13,826 nt of DNA from Clostridium_AM sp964554365 (GTDB taxonomy: Bacteria; Bacillota; Clostridia; Clostridiales; Clostridiaceae): the NCBI GenBank assembly GCA_964554365.1, contig CAZKOJ010000127.1, positions 1 through 13,826 on the forward strand, written 5' to 3'. The number at the start of each line of letters is the position of its first letter. The first letter of the stretch is position 1. Under the pieces are notes generated by a model, which saw only the letters and a list, made by a program, of their open reading frames with translations, was not told the DNA's origin and made no database searches. Shown here piece after piece: positions 1 through 5,424 of the stretch. A program made the translations under genes and the position numbers.

Positions 1-82
1 AAACTATGAAATCTGGTTTGGTCAATAATTTATAATTGTAAATCTATAACAATTTATCTTGATGACATTGGCCGCTAGGCTC

Positions 83-98
83 CATTTTGGCCAAAATG
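83..98. repeat. perfect 16-bp palindrome
   Basis: CATTTTGG at 83-90 is followed directly by its exact complement CCAAAATG. It lies about 20 bases before the likely group II intron start at 119. It could be an operator-type dyad or part of the old insertion target. No gene is visible in bases 1-118, so its role is unknown. Confidence 0.5.
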
Positions 99-118
99 CC
101 TTGTATTTACCTCGCATC

Positions 119-290
119 GTGCGCCCTTGTATATAGGATCAGATCTACACCCTTATATAGTTAGGGTAATCTAATCGAAATGAGGCGTAGCCGTGAGCCA
201 GAAGCTCATAGACGTTAAGACTAACCTCTATAATGGAGAACGCTATTAAGCAGTAACAACCCCACATATATTTAGAATACCCTTATAAAA
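119..290 (+). mobile_element. probable 5' fragment of a group II intron
   Basis: The sequence starts with GTGCGCCC at 119-126, which fits the group II 5' consensus GUGYG. Like the lactococcal Ll.LtrB intron, it then forms a CCC...GGG stem: CCCT at 124-127 pairs with AGGG near 164-167, with TATATA arms inside. Further hairpin-rich sequence follows, including GGC-GTA-GCC and GAGC-CAGAA-GCTC, as expected for domain I. No intron-encoded reverse transcriptase and no domain V hairpin are visible before the convergent gene ending at 392. If this is an intron, it is truncated, and the right boundary given here is a guess. The family call comes from memory of the 5' signature and local pairing. Another structured RNA is possible. 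Confidence 0.45.
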
Positions 291-332
291 TACATTTTGT
301 AGTTTTCCCCCTTTAAAAACGTCTGTCTGTTT

Positions 333-362
333 AAAAAGATGCCAATAGCATATCATTTTTTA
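333..362. terminator. candidate bidirectional terminator
   Basis: GATGC at 339-343 pairs with GCATATC at 348-354 (two extra bases bulged). On the plus strand the stem is followed by ATTTTTT, on the minus strand by TTTTTAAAC. It sits about 40 bases beyond the stop of the minus-strand gene ending at 392 and could end that transcript. The stem is short, so this is moderate to weak. Confidence 0.4.
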
Positions 363-391
363 AGGAATCCCTTTTACAGCTCTCCTTTTAA

Positions 392-871
392 TCAATGACC
401 CTTGAATGTCAATTCTTCAGTGTCTTTTGTTCCATTAACATAACCCAAGTTAAATGAATAAACAAGCGATTCAATAATTTTTTGTCTAAAAGTATCCCAA
501 AACATAGGAAAACAACTATCCAAAATATGTATAGCAAAGTTGTTTATGTTAGTGTCGGATAAATATTCAGAATAGTAACTTTTAAAAAAATCAATTAGCC
601 ATGTATAATCGTATAATAAGTTTTCAATTCTACGTAAATAAAAAAGTCTTAGTGCTCTTGGATACTTAGAGAAATTCATAAATTGTCTATGTAATCCAGA
701 AAAATGACATTCTTTCATTTCTTTATTATATTTTGTATCCATCATTACAAAAGATAACTTTGATATAGATTCTATTTCTTTTATACTCAATTTATACTTC
801 CTATTGAATCTAGCAAATCTTAAAGCAGGTAATCTTGAAAAATAATAATCAAATAACTTTATTTTAAGCAT
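392..871 (-). CDS. hypothetical protein, probably the 3' part of a frameshifted gene
   Basis: This encodes 159 residues I do not recognise. The protein is rich in aromatic and basic residues, with no clear catalytic motif and no long membrane segment. The ATG at 871 has no ribosome binding site. The same frame stays open about 30 codons further upstream, to a TAA just before 950, in coding-looking sequence without ATG, GTG or TTG. A separate 42-residue ORF with a hydrophobic stretch (952-1080) ends just where this frame opens. A single lost base near 955 would join the two into a protein of roughly 230 residues with an N-terminal membrane segment. It is therefore either a short hypothetical protein with a poor start or, more likely, the C-terminal part of a broken gene. 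The stop is TGA. Confidence 0.5.
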   Translation of the reverse strand: MLKIKLFDYYFSRLPALRFARFNRKYKLSIKEIESISKLSFVMMDTKYNKEMKECHFSGLHRQFMNFSKYPRALRLFYLRRIENLLYDYTWLIDFFKSYYSEYLSDTNINNFAIHILDSCFPMFWDTFRQKIIESLVYSFNLGYVNGTKDTEELTFKGH

Positions 872-951
872 TATAAATCTGCTTTCGTTAAGTAATTCAA
901 AATAATTATTTGACTGAGAAGTTTTGATAATATCTAAAAAGTTTTCATCAC

Positions 952-1080
952 TTAAATGTATTTAAAGCTTGGAAATATAATCCAATACATTCGTACTATA
1001 AAAATTGCAATGAATAAAGTCCCATATTCATAGTATAGAATACTTCGCATTATTGGCAAAACTAACTGTAGCTGCAGCAT
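952..1080 (-). CDS. small ORF with a membrane segment, possible N-terminal part of the gene at 392-871
   Basis: ATG at 1080 to TAA at 952 encodes 42 residues. Roughly residues 21-38 are hydrophobic (TLFIAIFIVRMYWIIF), fitting one membrane helix. No convincing ribosome binding site precedes it. Its stop codon overlaps the open frame that runs into the 159-residue ORF downstream, which suggests a frameshifted gene rather than an independent micro-protein. I see nothing else in the 872-1122 gap. Confidence 0.3.
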   Translation of the reverse strand: MLQLQLVLPIMRSILYYEYGTLFIAIFIVRMYWIIFPSFKYI

Positions 1081-1122
1081 AACTTTTAATGAATCGTTCG
1101 CAACATTTATTTTAAGCGCATT

Positions 1123-1548
1123 TTAAATGTTAAATAAACCAAATAATTTTTTCTTCTTCTTTATTTCCATAAACTCTTGCATCTTCGGCTGATTTACAGC
1201 TGAATAAGCATAATTTAACACTATAACTTGAAACATATTAAACAACATTTCGTCGTCTATGTTTTCAACCCCATAACCTTTTAATACTTCAACTGAAGAG
1301 TTGACAATATCTAAAAAAATTTCACCTGTGTCACTAAACCAAATTTCTTTAGAATATACACGCTCATTCCACATATCTATAAAACCCTCTATAGCAGGTT
1401 TAGCTTGTACAGGTAAAAGATTCATTGTCCCCTGGCTCGCGTTATACAACTGTCTTTCATTATGTTTATTTATATGTGCCTCAATTAGTTTATTAAAAGA
1501 CTTCCCTCTAAAGCCTTTTTCTAATTCAACAATATCTATTTTACTCAA
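1123..1548 (-). CDS. hypothetical protein, 141 aa, TTG start
   Basis: This is an unrecognised soluble protein that ends in a lysine-rich stretch (KKKKK) followed by LFGLFNI. The frame can open at a GTG at 1563. However, the GGGGGG run at 1556-1561 looks like the Shine-Dalgarno sequence and sits 6-7 bases before the TTG at 1548, giving a protein beginning MSKIDIVELEKGF. A 14-codon ORF just upstream ends in a TGA overlapping this TTG (TTGA), so translational coupling is possible. No catalytic motif is evident and no function can be given. The neighbour on one side is the structured element at 1663-1751, on the other the possible frameshifted gene. Confidence 0.6.
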   Translation of the reverse strand: MSKIDIVELEKGFRGKSFNKLIEAHINKHNERQLYNASQGTMNLLPVQAKPAIEGFIDMWNERVYSKEIWFSDTGEIFLDIVNSSVEVLKGYGVENIDDEMLFNMFQVIVLNYAYSAVNQPKMQEFMEIKKKKKLFGLFNI

Positions 1549-1555
1549 TTCATAT

Positions 1556-1561
1556 CCCCCC
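1556..1561 (-). promoter_or_regulatory. G-rich ribosome binding site deciding a TTG start
   Basis: Six consecutive G residues on the minus strand, followed by ATATGAA and then TTG. The spacing favours TTG at 1548. The GTG at 1563 would overlap the site, and the ATG in between is out of frame. Confidence 0.5.
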
Positions 1562-1623
1562 ACAAAAAAACTTTGTTTATTTTATTCATAATGCCAACTT
1601 ATATAAAGATATGCTCAAAGGAA

Positions 1624-1785
1624 TCATAAAAATAGTCTCATAACAAATCTAACAGATAATATTATTAGCAACACAGCTTGTCCGTTCCACTTCCAATCTT
1701 TGTAATGGCGCTGACCCATTACAAAAACTGTTCCAGTTTTTGTTGCTAATATCCTGTGCTTAACTACCAACCTAAGAATGCTCAA
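1624..1785 (-). CDS. possible small membrane peptide overlapping a structured element
   Basis: An open frame of about 64 codons ends at TGA (1624-1626). Candidate starts are TTG at 1785 (53 aa), TTG at 1770, and ATG at 1719 (31 aa). The 31-residue form has a basic, aromatic head (MGQRHYKDWKW) and a hydrophobic tail (AVLLIILSVRFVMRLFL), resembling short membrane-active peptides such as type I toxins. No start has a good ribosome binding site. The ATG lies inside a perfect 10-bp hairpin (1699-1725) that would hide it in mRNA. The frame could also be an accident of the inverted repeats. Confidence 0.3.
   Translation of the reverse strand: MSILRLVVKHRILATKTGTVFVMGQRHYKDWKWNGQAVLLIILSVRFVMRLFL
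1663..1751. repeat. 89-bp element bounded by perfect 11-bp inverted repeats, with competing hairpins
   Basis: TATTAGCAACA at 1663-1673 is exactly complementary to TGTTGCTAATA at 1741-1751. Inside, TTTGTAATGG (1699-1708) pairs perfectly with CCATTACAAA (1716-1725) around a 7-base loop. ACAAAAACTG (1721-1730) pairs perfectly with CAGTTTTTGT (1734-1743) around TTC. The third stem uses bases from both of the others, so it excludes them. This fits a regulatory RNA switch, a structured non-coding RNA or a small MITE-like insertion. No target-site duplication is evident. I do not recognise a known RNA family. Confidence 0.5.
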
Positions 1786-1820
1786 TATCCATATATTTAT
1801 GTTCTTATAGCTGAATTTAT

Positions 1821-1859
1821 TTCAGCATTCCTTCCTGTAAGGCTGAATACTACTTTTTT
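1821..1859 (+). terminator. weak hairpin beyond the SAP gene
   Basis: TTCAGC at 1821-1826 pairs with GCTGAA at 1842-1847, with a few further pairs inside. On the plus strand a T6 run follows after six bases. No plus-strand gene reads into it. On the minus strand it lies just past the stop at 1870 but has no U tract. It may only stabilise the 3' end of the SAP-gene transcript. Confidence 0.3.
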
Positions 1860-1869
1860 CTAATCTTCA

Positions 1870-2754
1870 CTATTTCATATTATCGAATATCATTATATAC
1901 ATACATCTGCACCCATAGTGTCTAGGTAACTTAGGAATTTTATTTAACTTTCCTTTTCTATATTTCATCTTTTCAGGATGACAGACTCTACACTTATCAT
2001 TATTTGGTGGCAAAATTTCTATACCATTGCCTATACCACGATTAATTGAATCTATAAGACTCCTTAATTCCACATTATTACAAGCTTCAAATGATTTAGT
2101 ATGTGTATAGACAAAAGTTAAATTCTTTGTGTTAACTTCTAACCCATTAATCATTCCACCTTCAACTTTACCACCAAGGTATTTTTCAAGAGAAGGACAA
2201 TTAATCTCTTCTAACGTCCTATTCATTAGCCTATTATATATTTTCATTTGTCTCTCTCCAAGCAATTCGCAAAGTGCAATTTCAGCCTTTAAAACTTTTA
2301 TAAATTCAGGAGTATTTTTTAAATCATTATAGTTAAGTCCATCATATACCTCTCTTACTCTTTCTATACACCGTATATCAGGTTTACTCCAGTCACAATT
2401 TACGCCCCTTGGAAATACTTGTTTTAACTCATATTTCCCTACAGCTCTCTCAGCCTTTTCAAACTCCCTTCCATCCAAAAGCTTGTATAGAGTTTTTATT
2501 AAAGACTCTTTCTCTTCTTCTTTATGTTGAAAATAAGAGTCAGTTAATTGTTTTCCTTTTTCTGTAAGCACAAGTAAGTTTTTATTACTGGCTATTTTTA
2601 TTAGACGTTCTTTGGGAATACTTTTCAAAACAAGTTCAACTAACTCTGCTTTCTTAATATTGGATTTAGGCTTTATTTCGTATTCGCACAATAATGACTT
2701 TAATTCTTTTATAGTCATTGGAGTAATTAATTCCTCCAATCCAGCCTTCTTCAT
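1870..2754 (-). CDS. SAP-domain protein with MuF-like cysteine C-terminus (3' part of an amber-interrupted gene)
   Basis: Residues about 12-48 (TIKELKSLLCEYEIKPKSNIKKAELVELVL in outline) fit a SAP or HeH fold, a small helix-extension-helix module that usually binds DNA or RNA. The C-terminus has CRVC about 40 residues from the end, then PRHYGCRC. This C-x2-C ... H-x2-CRC pattern resembles the end of phage Mu gpF-like minor head proteins and suggests metal or structural cysteines. The middle is helical and unrecognised. The ATG at 2754 has only a close-set AGGAAATA before it. More important, the frame continues upstream without a break except one TAG at 2797-2799, so the real gene probably began near 2976 and encoded about 368 residues. 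The stop is a tandem TAG-TGA. It is the last gene of the exonuclease operon. Confidence 0.65.
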   Translation of the reverse strand: MKKAGLEELITPMTIKELKSLLCEYEIKPKSNIKKAELVELVLKSIPKERLIKIASNKNLLVLTEKGKQLTDSYFQHKEEEKESLIKTLYKLLDGREFEKAERAVGKYELKQVFPRGVNCDWSKPDIRCIERVREVYDGLNYNDLKNTPEFIKVLKAEIALCELLGERQMKIYNRLMNRTLEEINCPSLEKYLGGKVEGGMINGLEVNTKNLTFVYTHTKSFEACNNVELRSLIDSINRGIGNGIEILPPNNDKCRVCHPEKMKYRKGKLNKIPKLPRHYGCRCMYIMIFDNMK

Positions 2755-2796
2755 TATTTCCTGTTTTATATAGTACTGAACCCTACTATCAATATT

Positions 2797-2976
2797 CTAA
2801 AGTATGCTTTTGAACCTACTATTTCTTATATAGTCATTTAGTTGTTTGTTATTTAAGTATTTCAAAAATTCAAAATCCATATCCATTAAATTATCTGAAC
2901 TTACAGTATCAGCTCTATTAGGTGTTTGCTCATCTTTCTTGAATATAGAGCCAATTAAAGTACTGAAAAATCCTAT
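2797..2976 (-). pseudogene. 5' part of the SAP gene, cut off by an amber codon; ATA in place of a start
   Basis: This 59-codon frame begins IGFFSTLIGSIFKK and ends NSRFKSIL-TAG. It is exactly in frame with the 294-residue SAP ORF downstream: 14 sense codons (NIDSRVQYYIKQEI) separate the TAG from ATG 2754. An AGAGAGG sequence sits 9 bases before the first codon at 2976, which is ATA, where ATG would give a typical N-terminus. The simplest reading is one 368-residue gene with a nonsense mutation and possibly a mutated start. Rare ATA initiation plus amber readthrough is the less likely alternative. Confidence 0.6.
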
Positions 2977-3057
2977 TATATATTACCTCTCTCTATTGTG
3001 ATTTATCATTTAAAAAATTAAATTATCATTATAAAATGGATATCTAGAAAATATCAT

Positions 3058-4026
3058 TTAATTATTAGTAACTAAATCATAAAATACATTCTCACTAAGA
3101 ATTTGCAAATCTTGACCATCTAAAATTAGCTTTTCCGTTTTTTTAAGTTTAGAACTTTTACCACCTTTAACATTAGAACAATAATCAAAGTTACCCATTA
3201 TTAAAAAACTAGTTTGTTTTGTTACACCATTTAAACAATACCCTCCCAAATTGACCACTAATTGAGCTGCTTCTTTTCGGGTCATTCTTTCTAATTGCCC
3301 AGTAAATGTACAATATTTATCATATAGAGGATGTTCTACATTTATCTTTGTTTTATCAGCTGTTAAACTCCTCAAATCAGTATGTTTATGCTTATATAGA
3401 GAATTTAAATCAATATTATTTTCTGATATACACCTAAATATTTTCAAAAAACATTCATATGTAATTCTGCAATCCCCTAAAGCTCTATGATTATCTTCTA
3501 TATTTATATCTAAGTTTTTAGCTACTGTAACTAATTTATGATTTTTTAATTCGGGGTAAACCTTTCTTGATAATCTCATTAAATCTACAAAATCGTTTTC
3601 TAACTTGTAACCTAAACTTTCCATTAAATTATCATATAAAAAATTAATATCAAAGTTAATATTATGACCTACTAAAATATCATTCTGAATAAATTTAATA
3701 AATCTAGGTAAAACCTCTTTAATCCTTGGAGCTGTTTTTAGCATTTCATTAGTTATTCCTGTTAATTTTGCTATGAATTCATCAATATAATTACAATCAG
3801 GCTTTATAAGTGATTGAAACTCATCAACGACTATCCCCTCTTTTATCTTTAACGCTCCAATCTCAATAATTTCATCATAACTAGGGTCCAATCCAGTAGT
3901 TTCTATGTCAATAATGGTATAACTGGAGGGTATAACCGTAAGGGATTTCCCTTTGTTTCTTTTAGTCTTTTGCGAATCTCCCTTATATTCAATGCTTATT
4001 CCATCATTTCCAACTATTACTTGCAT
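3058..4026 (-). CDS. DnaQ-like 3'-5' exonuclease with C-terminal BRCT domain
   Basis: Predicted 322-residue DEDDh exonuclease that removes nucleotides from DNA (or RNA) 3' ends using two metal ions. Exo I is IIDIETTGLD (D40, E42), Exo II is GHNINFDINFL (D126), and Exo III is HRALGDC (H180, D185), so all five catalytic residues are present. After a linker, residues about 235-318 form a BRCT domain of the NAD-ligase type (FTGQLERMTRKEA, VNLGGY, TKQTSFLIMG), likely used to bind DNA ends or a partner. The first ~33 residues are an extra N-terminal strand-rich segment. The start at 4026 is firm: AGGAGG lies 7 bases upstream. It is third in a four-gene operon, 34 bases after the previous gene. This architecture occurs in Firmicutes as a stand-alone epsilon-like enzyme. 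In this context a role in element maintenance or defence is inference. Confidence 0.88.
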   Translation of the reverse strand: MQVIVGNDGISIEYKGDSQKTKRNKGKSLTVIPSSYTIIDIETTGLDPSYDEIIEIGALKIKEGIVVDEFQSLIKPDCNYIDEFIAKLTGITNEMLKTAPRIKEVLPRFIKFIQNDILVGHNINFDINFLYDNLMESLGYKLENDFVDLMRLSRKVYPELKNHKLVTVAKNLDINIEDNHRALGDCRITYECFLKIFRCISENNIDLNSLYKHKHTDLRSLTADKTKINVEHPLYDKYCTFTGQLERMTRKEAAQLVVNLGGYCLNGVTKQTSFLIMGNFDYCSNVKGGKSSKLKKTEKLILDGQDLQILSENVFYDLVTNN

Positions 4027-4060
4027 ATATGAACCTCCTTTACCTATCTATAAACAAGTC

Positions 4061-4492
4061 TTAGAAACTTAAGTCACTACCAAATCTATCTTTAAAATAC
4101 TTTTGCAAATCCTCTTTATTATCGAAAAGAATAGATACATTCATATCTTTATAGTTAACTTTATTAGTAAAACAGCATTTTCTTATTAAATACACTTTAC
4201 TAGATAGCTTATTATTTTCATCTTTATATTTCACAGTGTCCTTTTTTAACAAACTAAATTGGTATTTTGATTCTCTATCCTTATCTTTCATAATAAATAG
4301 AGCATTATCTTGAATACGTGAAAAATCTAAATCTTCCAAATCATAAATTCCAGTAGAAAAGTAACATAATACTCCATCATTATAGTAACTGTATAATCTT
4401 TCACTACAAGTAAACCCTATTAATTCTACTTTTGAATCCTTAACCATTAAAATTCCACTACCAAGTTCCTCAATACGTTCCTGCAAAATCAT
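4061..4492 (-). CDS. hypothetical protein, 143 aa
   Basis: I do not recognise this protein. It is soluble, with alternating beta-like segments (GILMVKDSKVELIGFTC, KVYLIRKCCF) and an acidic middle. There is no signal peptide, membrane helix or known catalytic motif. A good AAAGGGG ribosome binding site precedes ATG 4492 by about 6 bases. It lies 23 bases after the upstream gene and 34 before the exonuclease gene, so it is probably co-transcribed and may work with the exonuclease. Confidence 0.7.
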   Translation of the reverse strand: MILQERIEELGSGILMVKDSKVELIGFTCSERLYSYYNDGVLCYFSTGIYDLEDLDFSRIQDNALFIMKDKDRESKYQFSLLKKDTVKYKDENNKLSSKVYLIRKCCFTNKVNYKDMNVSILFDNKEDLQKYFKDRFGSDLSF

Positions 4493-4515
4493 TATAAAAC
4501 CCCTTTCTCAGCTTC

Positions 4516-4851
4516 CTATTCTTCAGACTGTTCTAATGAACCACTATAAATAGAAAAGTTCTTTTTCTGCATTTCTAATAAATGCATAGGAGCTATTCTA
4601 ATAATATTTTCATTAACTTTAATTACAGCAGTTTCATAAACTCTATTAATACAATTAGGCTTTGTCTCTTTAGTTAAATACCCAATAACTTCACATTCAT
4701 AAGAAGCATTTTTATTTTTATAATAGATATCTTTTAGCTCCTTTGCTTTAGGACTTAGTAACTTCCATTCTTTTAGTTTATCTACTTTTTCATCAATACT
4801 ATTAAAGGTTAACATTACGGAAATAATATCATTAATCTTGCTAGCTTGCAT
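4516..4851 (-). CDS. hypothetical protein, 111 aa, first gene of the exonuclease operon
   Basis: Unrecognised small soluble protein. The N-terminal half is helical and charged (DEKVDKLKEWKLLSPKAKELKDIYY). The C-terminal half looks beta-rich (SYECEVIGYLTKETK, TAVIKVNENIIRIAPMHLL) and could be a small barrel. The ATG at 4851 has the strong site GAGGGGGAAG 6-7 bases before it. It ends with TAG 23 bases before the next gene. Upstream, two TATAAT sequences occur between 4890 and 4945 without a clear -35 box, so I do not call a promoter. Confidence 0.7.
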   Translation of the reverse strand: MQASKINDIISVMLTFNSIDEKVDKLKEWKLLSPKAKELKDIYYKNKNASYECEVIGYLTKETKPNCINRVYETAVIKVNENIIRIAPMHLLEMQKKNFSIYSGSLEQSEE

Positions 4852-5015
4852 AAAAGTCTTCCCCCTCTTTTATTGCCTCGATAAATCTTATTTATATAAT
4901 CAGTTCTACATTTAGCATTATATTCCTTCTAATTATATACAATTATTTTCACAATACCCCTAATATACCTTTTAATAGTAAATTTAAGCCTGTTATTTAC
5001 AGTGAATTTCTATAA

Positions 5016-5278
5016 GGCAGAGTTATTTCTATCATAAACAATATAGCTGTACTACTCCTATACGATAAATATTTAGAAAGAGTATTATATCTCATTTCTC
5101 CATTTATAGATTCACTAATCTTTGTATAAAAAAGCTCTCTAAATCTAATGGTGTTGAAATAGATGAAGACGCTATAGCACTCTCTGAGTTAGTGCAATAG
5201 ATTTTTAGAAATGCTATTAGAGAAGGAAATGAAAGCAATCTTTATATTCTTAGTGAGAGGATGAGAACATTGTTATAA
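5016..5278 (+). pseudogene. decayed 3' end of a plus-strand gene
   Basis: One frame reads GRVISIINNIAVLLLYDKYLERVLYLISPF and stops near 5130. Another takes over around 5100 and reads KKLSKSNGVEIDEDAIALSELVQ, then TAG, then IFRNAIREGNESNLYIL and SERMRTLL before TAA. The pattern LSELVQ(W)IFR-x-AIR ... Y-x-x-S-x-RMR-x-LL recalls a conserved C-terminal block I associate with phage or conjugative-element proteins, but I cannot name the family. The TAG sits where tryptophan would be expected. With one frameshift and one stop, this is a relic. It is followed by a terminator in the right orientation. Confidence 0.5.
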
Positions 5279-5292
5279 AATTGATTGACAAG

Positions 5293-5330
5293 GATACAAC
5301 TTAATAATATAGCTTGTATCTCTTATTTTT
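5293..5330 (+). terminator. rho-independent terminator of the plus-strand relic
   Basis: GATACAA (5293-5299) pairs with TTGTATC (5314-5320), followed by TCTTATTTTT. It lies just after the relic's stop codon, which supports that relic having been a real plus-strand gene. On the minus strand there is no U tract, so it would not end the Shango transcript well. Confidence 0.6.
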
Positions 5331-5370
5331 GATGTCTGTTGTATGGTAGTAGACTTATTATAGCTGTAAA

Positions 5371-5424
5371 GAATACCTTACATCTATAAGTAATATATCC
5401 TGCTTAGGAATTTCAATTTCTAAA
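5371..5424 (-). repeat. relic of an Rpn-like gene, homologous to 11435-11489
   Basis: Read on the minus strand, 54 bases here align with 11435-11489 inside the Rpn-like gene, with one single-base gap and roughly 45 identical positions. Most differences fall at codon third positions. The translation begins LEIEIPKQD, matching LEIEIPKQD in the intact gene. The relic starts inside the last two codons and stop of the helicase gene, so the helicase's TAG is supplied by the junction. The copy then diverges and runs into unrelated sequence. Confidence 0.7.

Noticed and set aside
1301..1591. Plus-strand ORF of 96 codons
   Set aside because: It is antisense to the minus-strand gene at 1123-1548, lacks a ribosome binding site and has low-complexity, Ser/Leu-rich composition.
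2797..2976. Genetic code with TAG recoded as an amino acid
   Set aside because: TAG ends several otherwise intact genes in this window at plausible C-termini, so a decayed or mutated gene is the simpler reading.
4890..4945. Promoter for the exonuclease operon
   Set aside because: Two TATAAT sequences are present on the minus strand, but neither has a recognisable -35 box or TG extension at the right distance; in such AT-rich DNA they are expected by chance.
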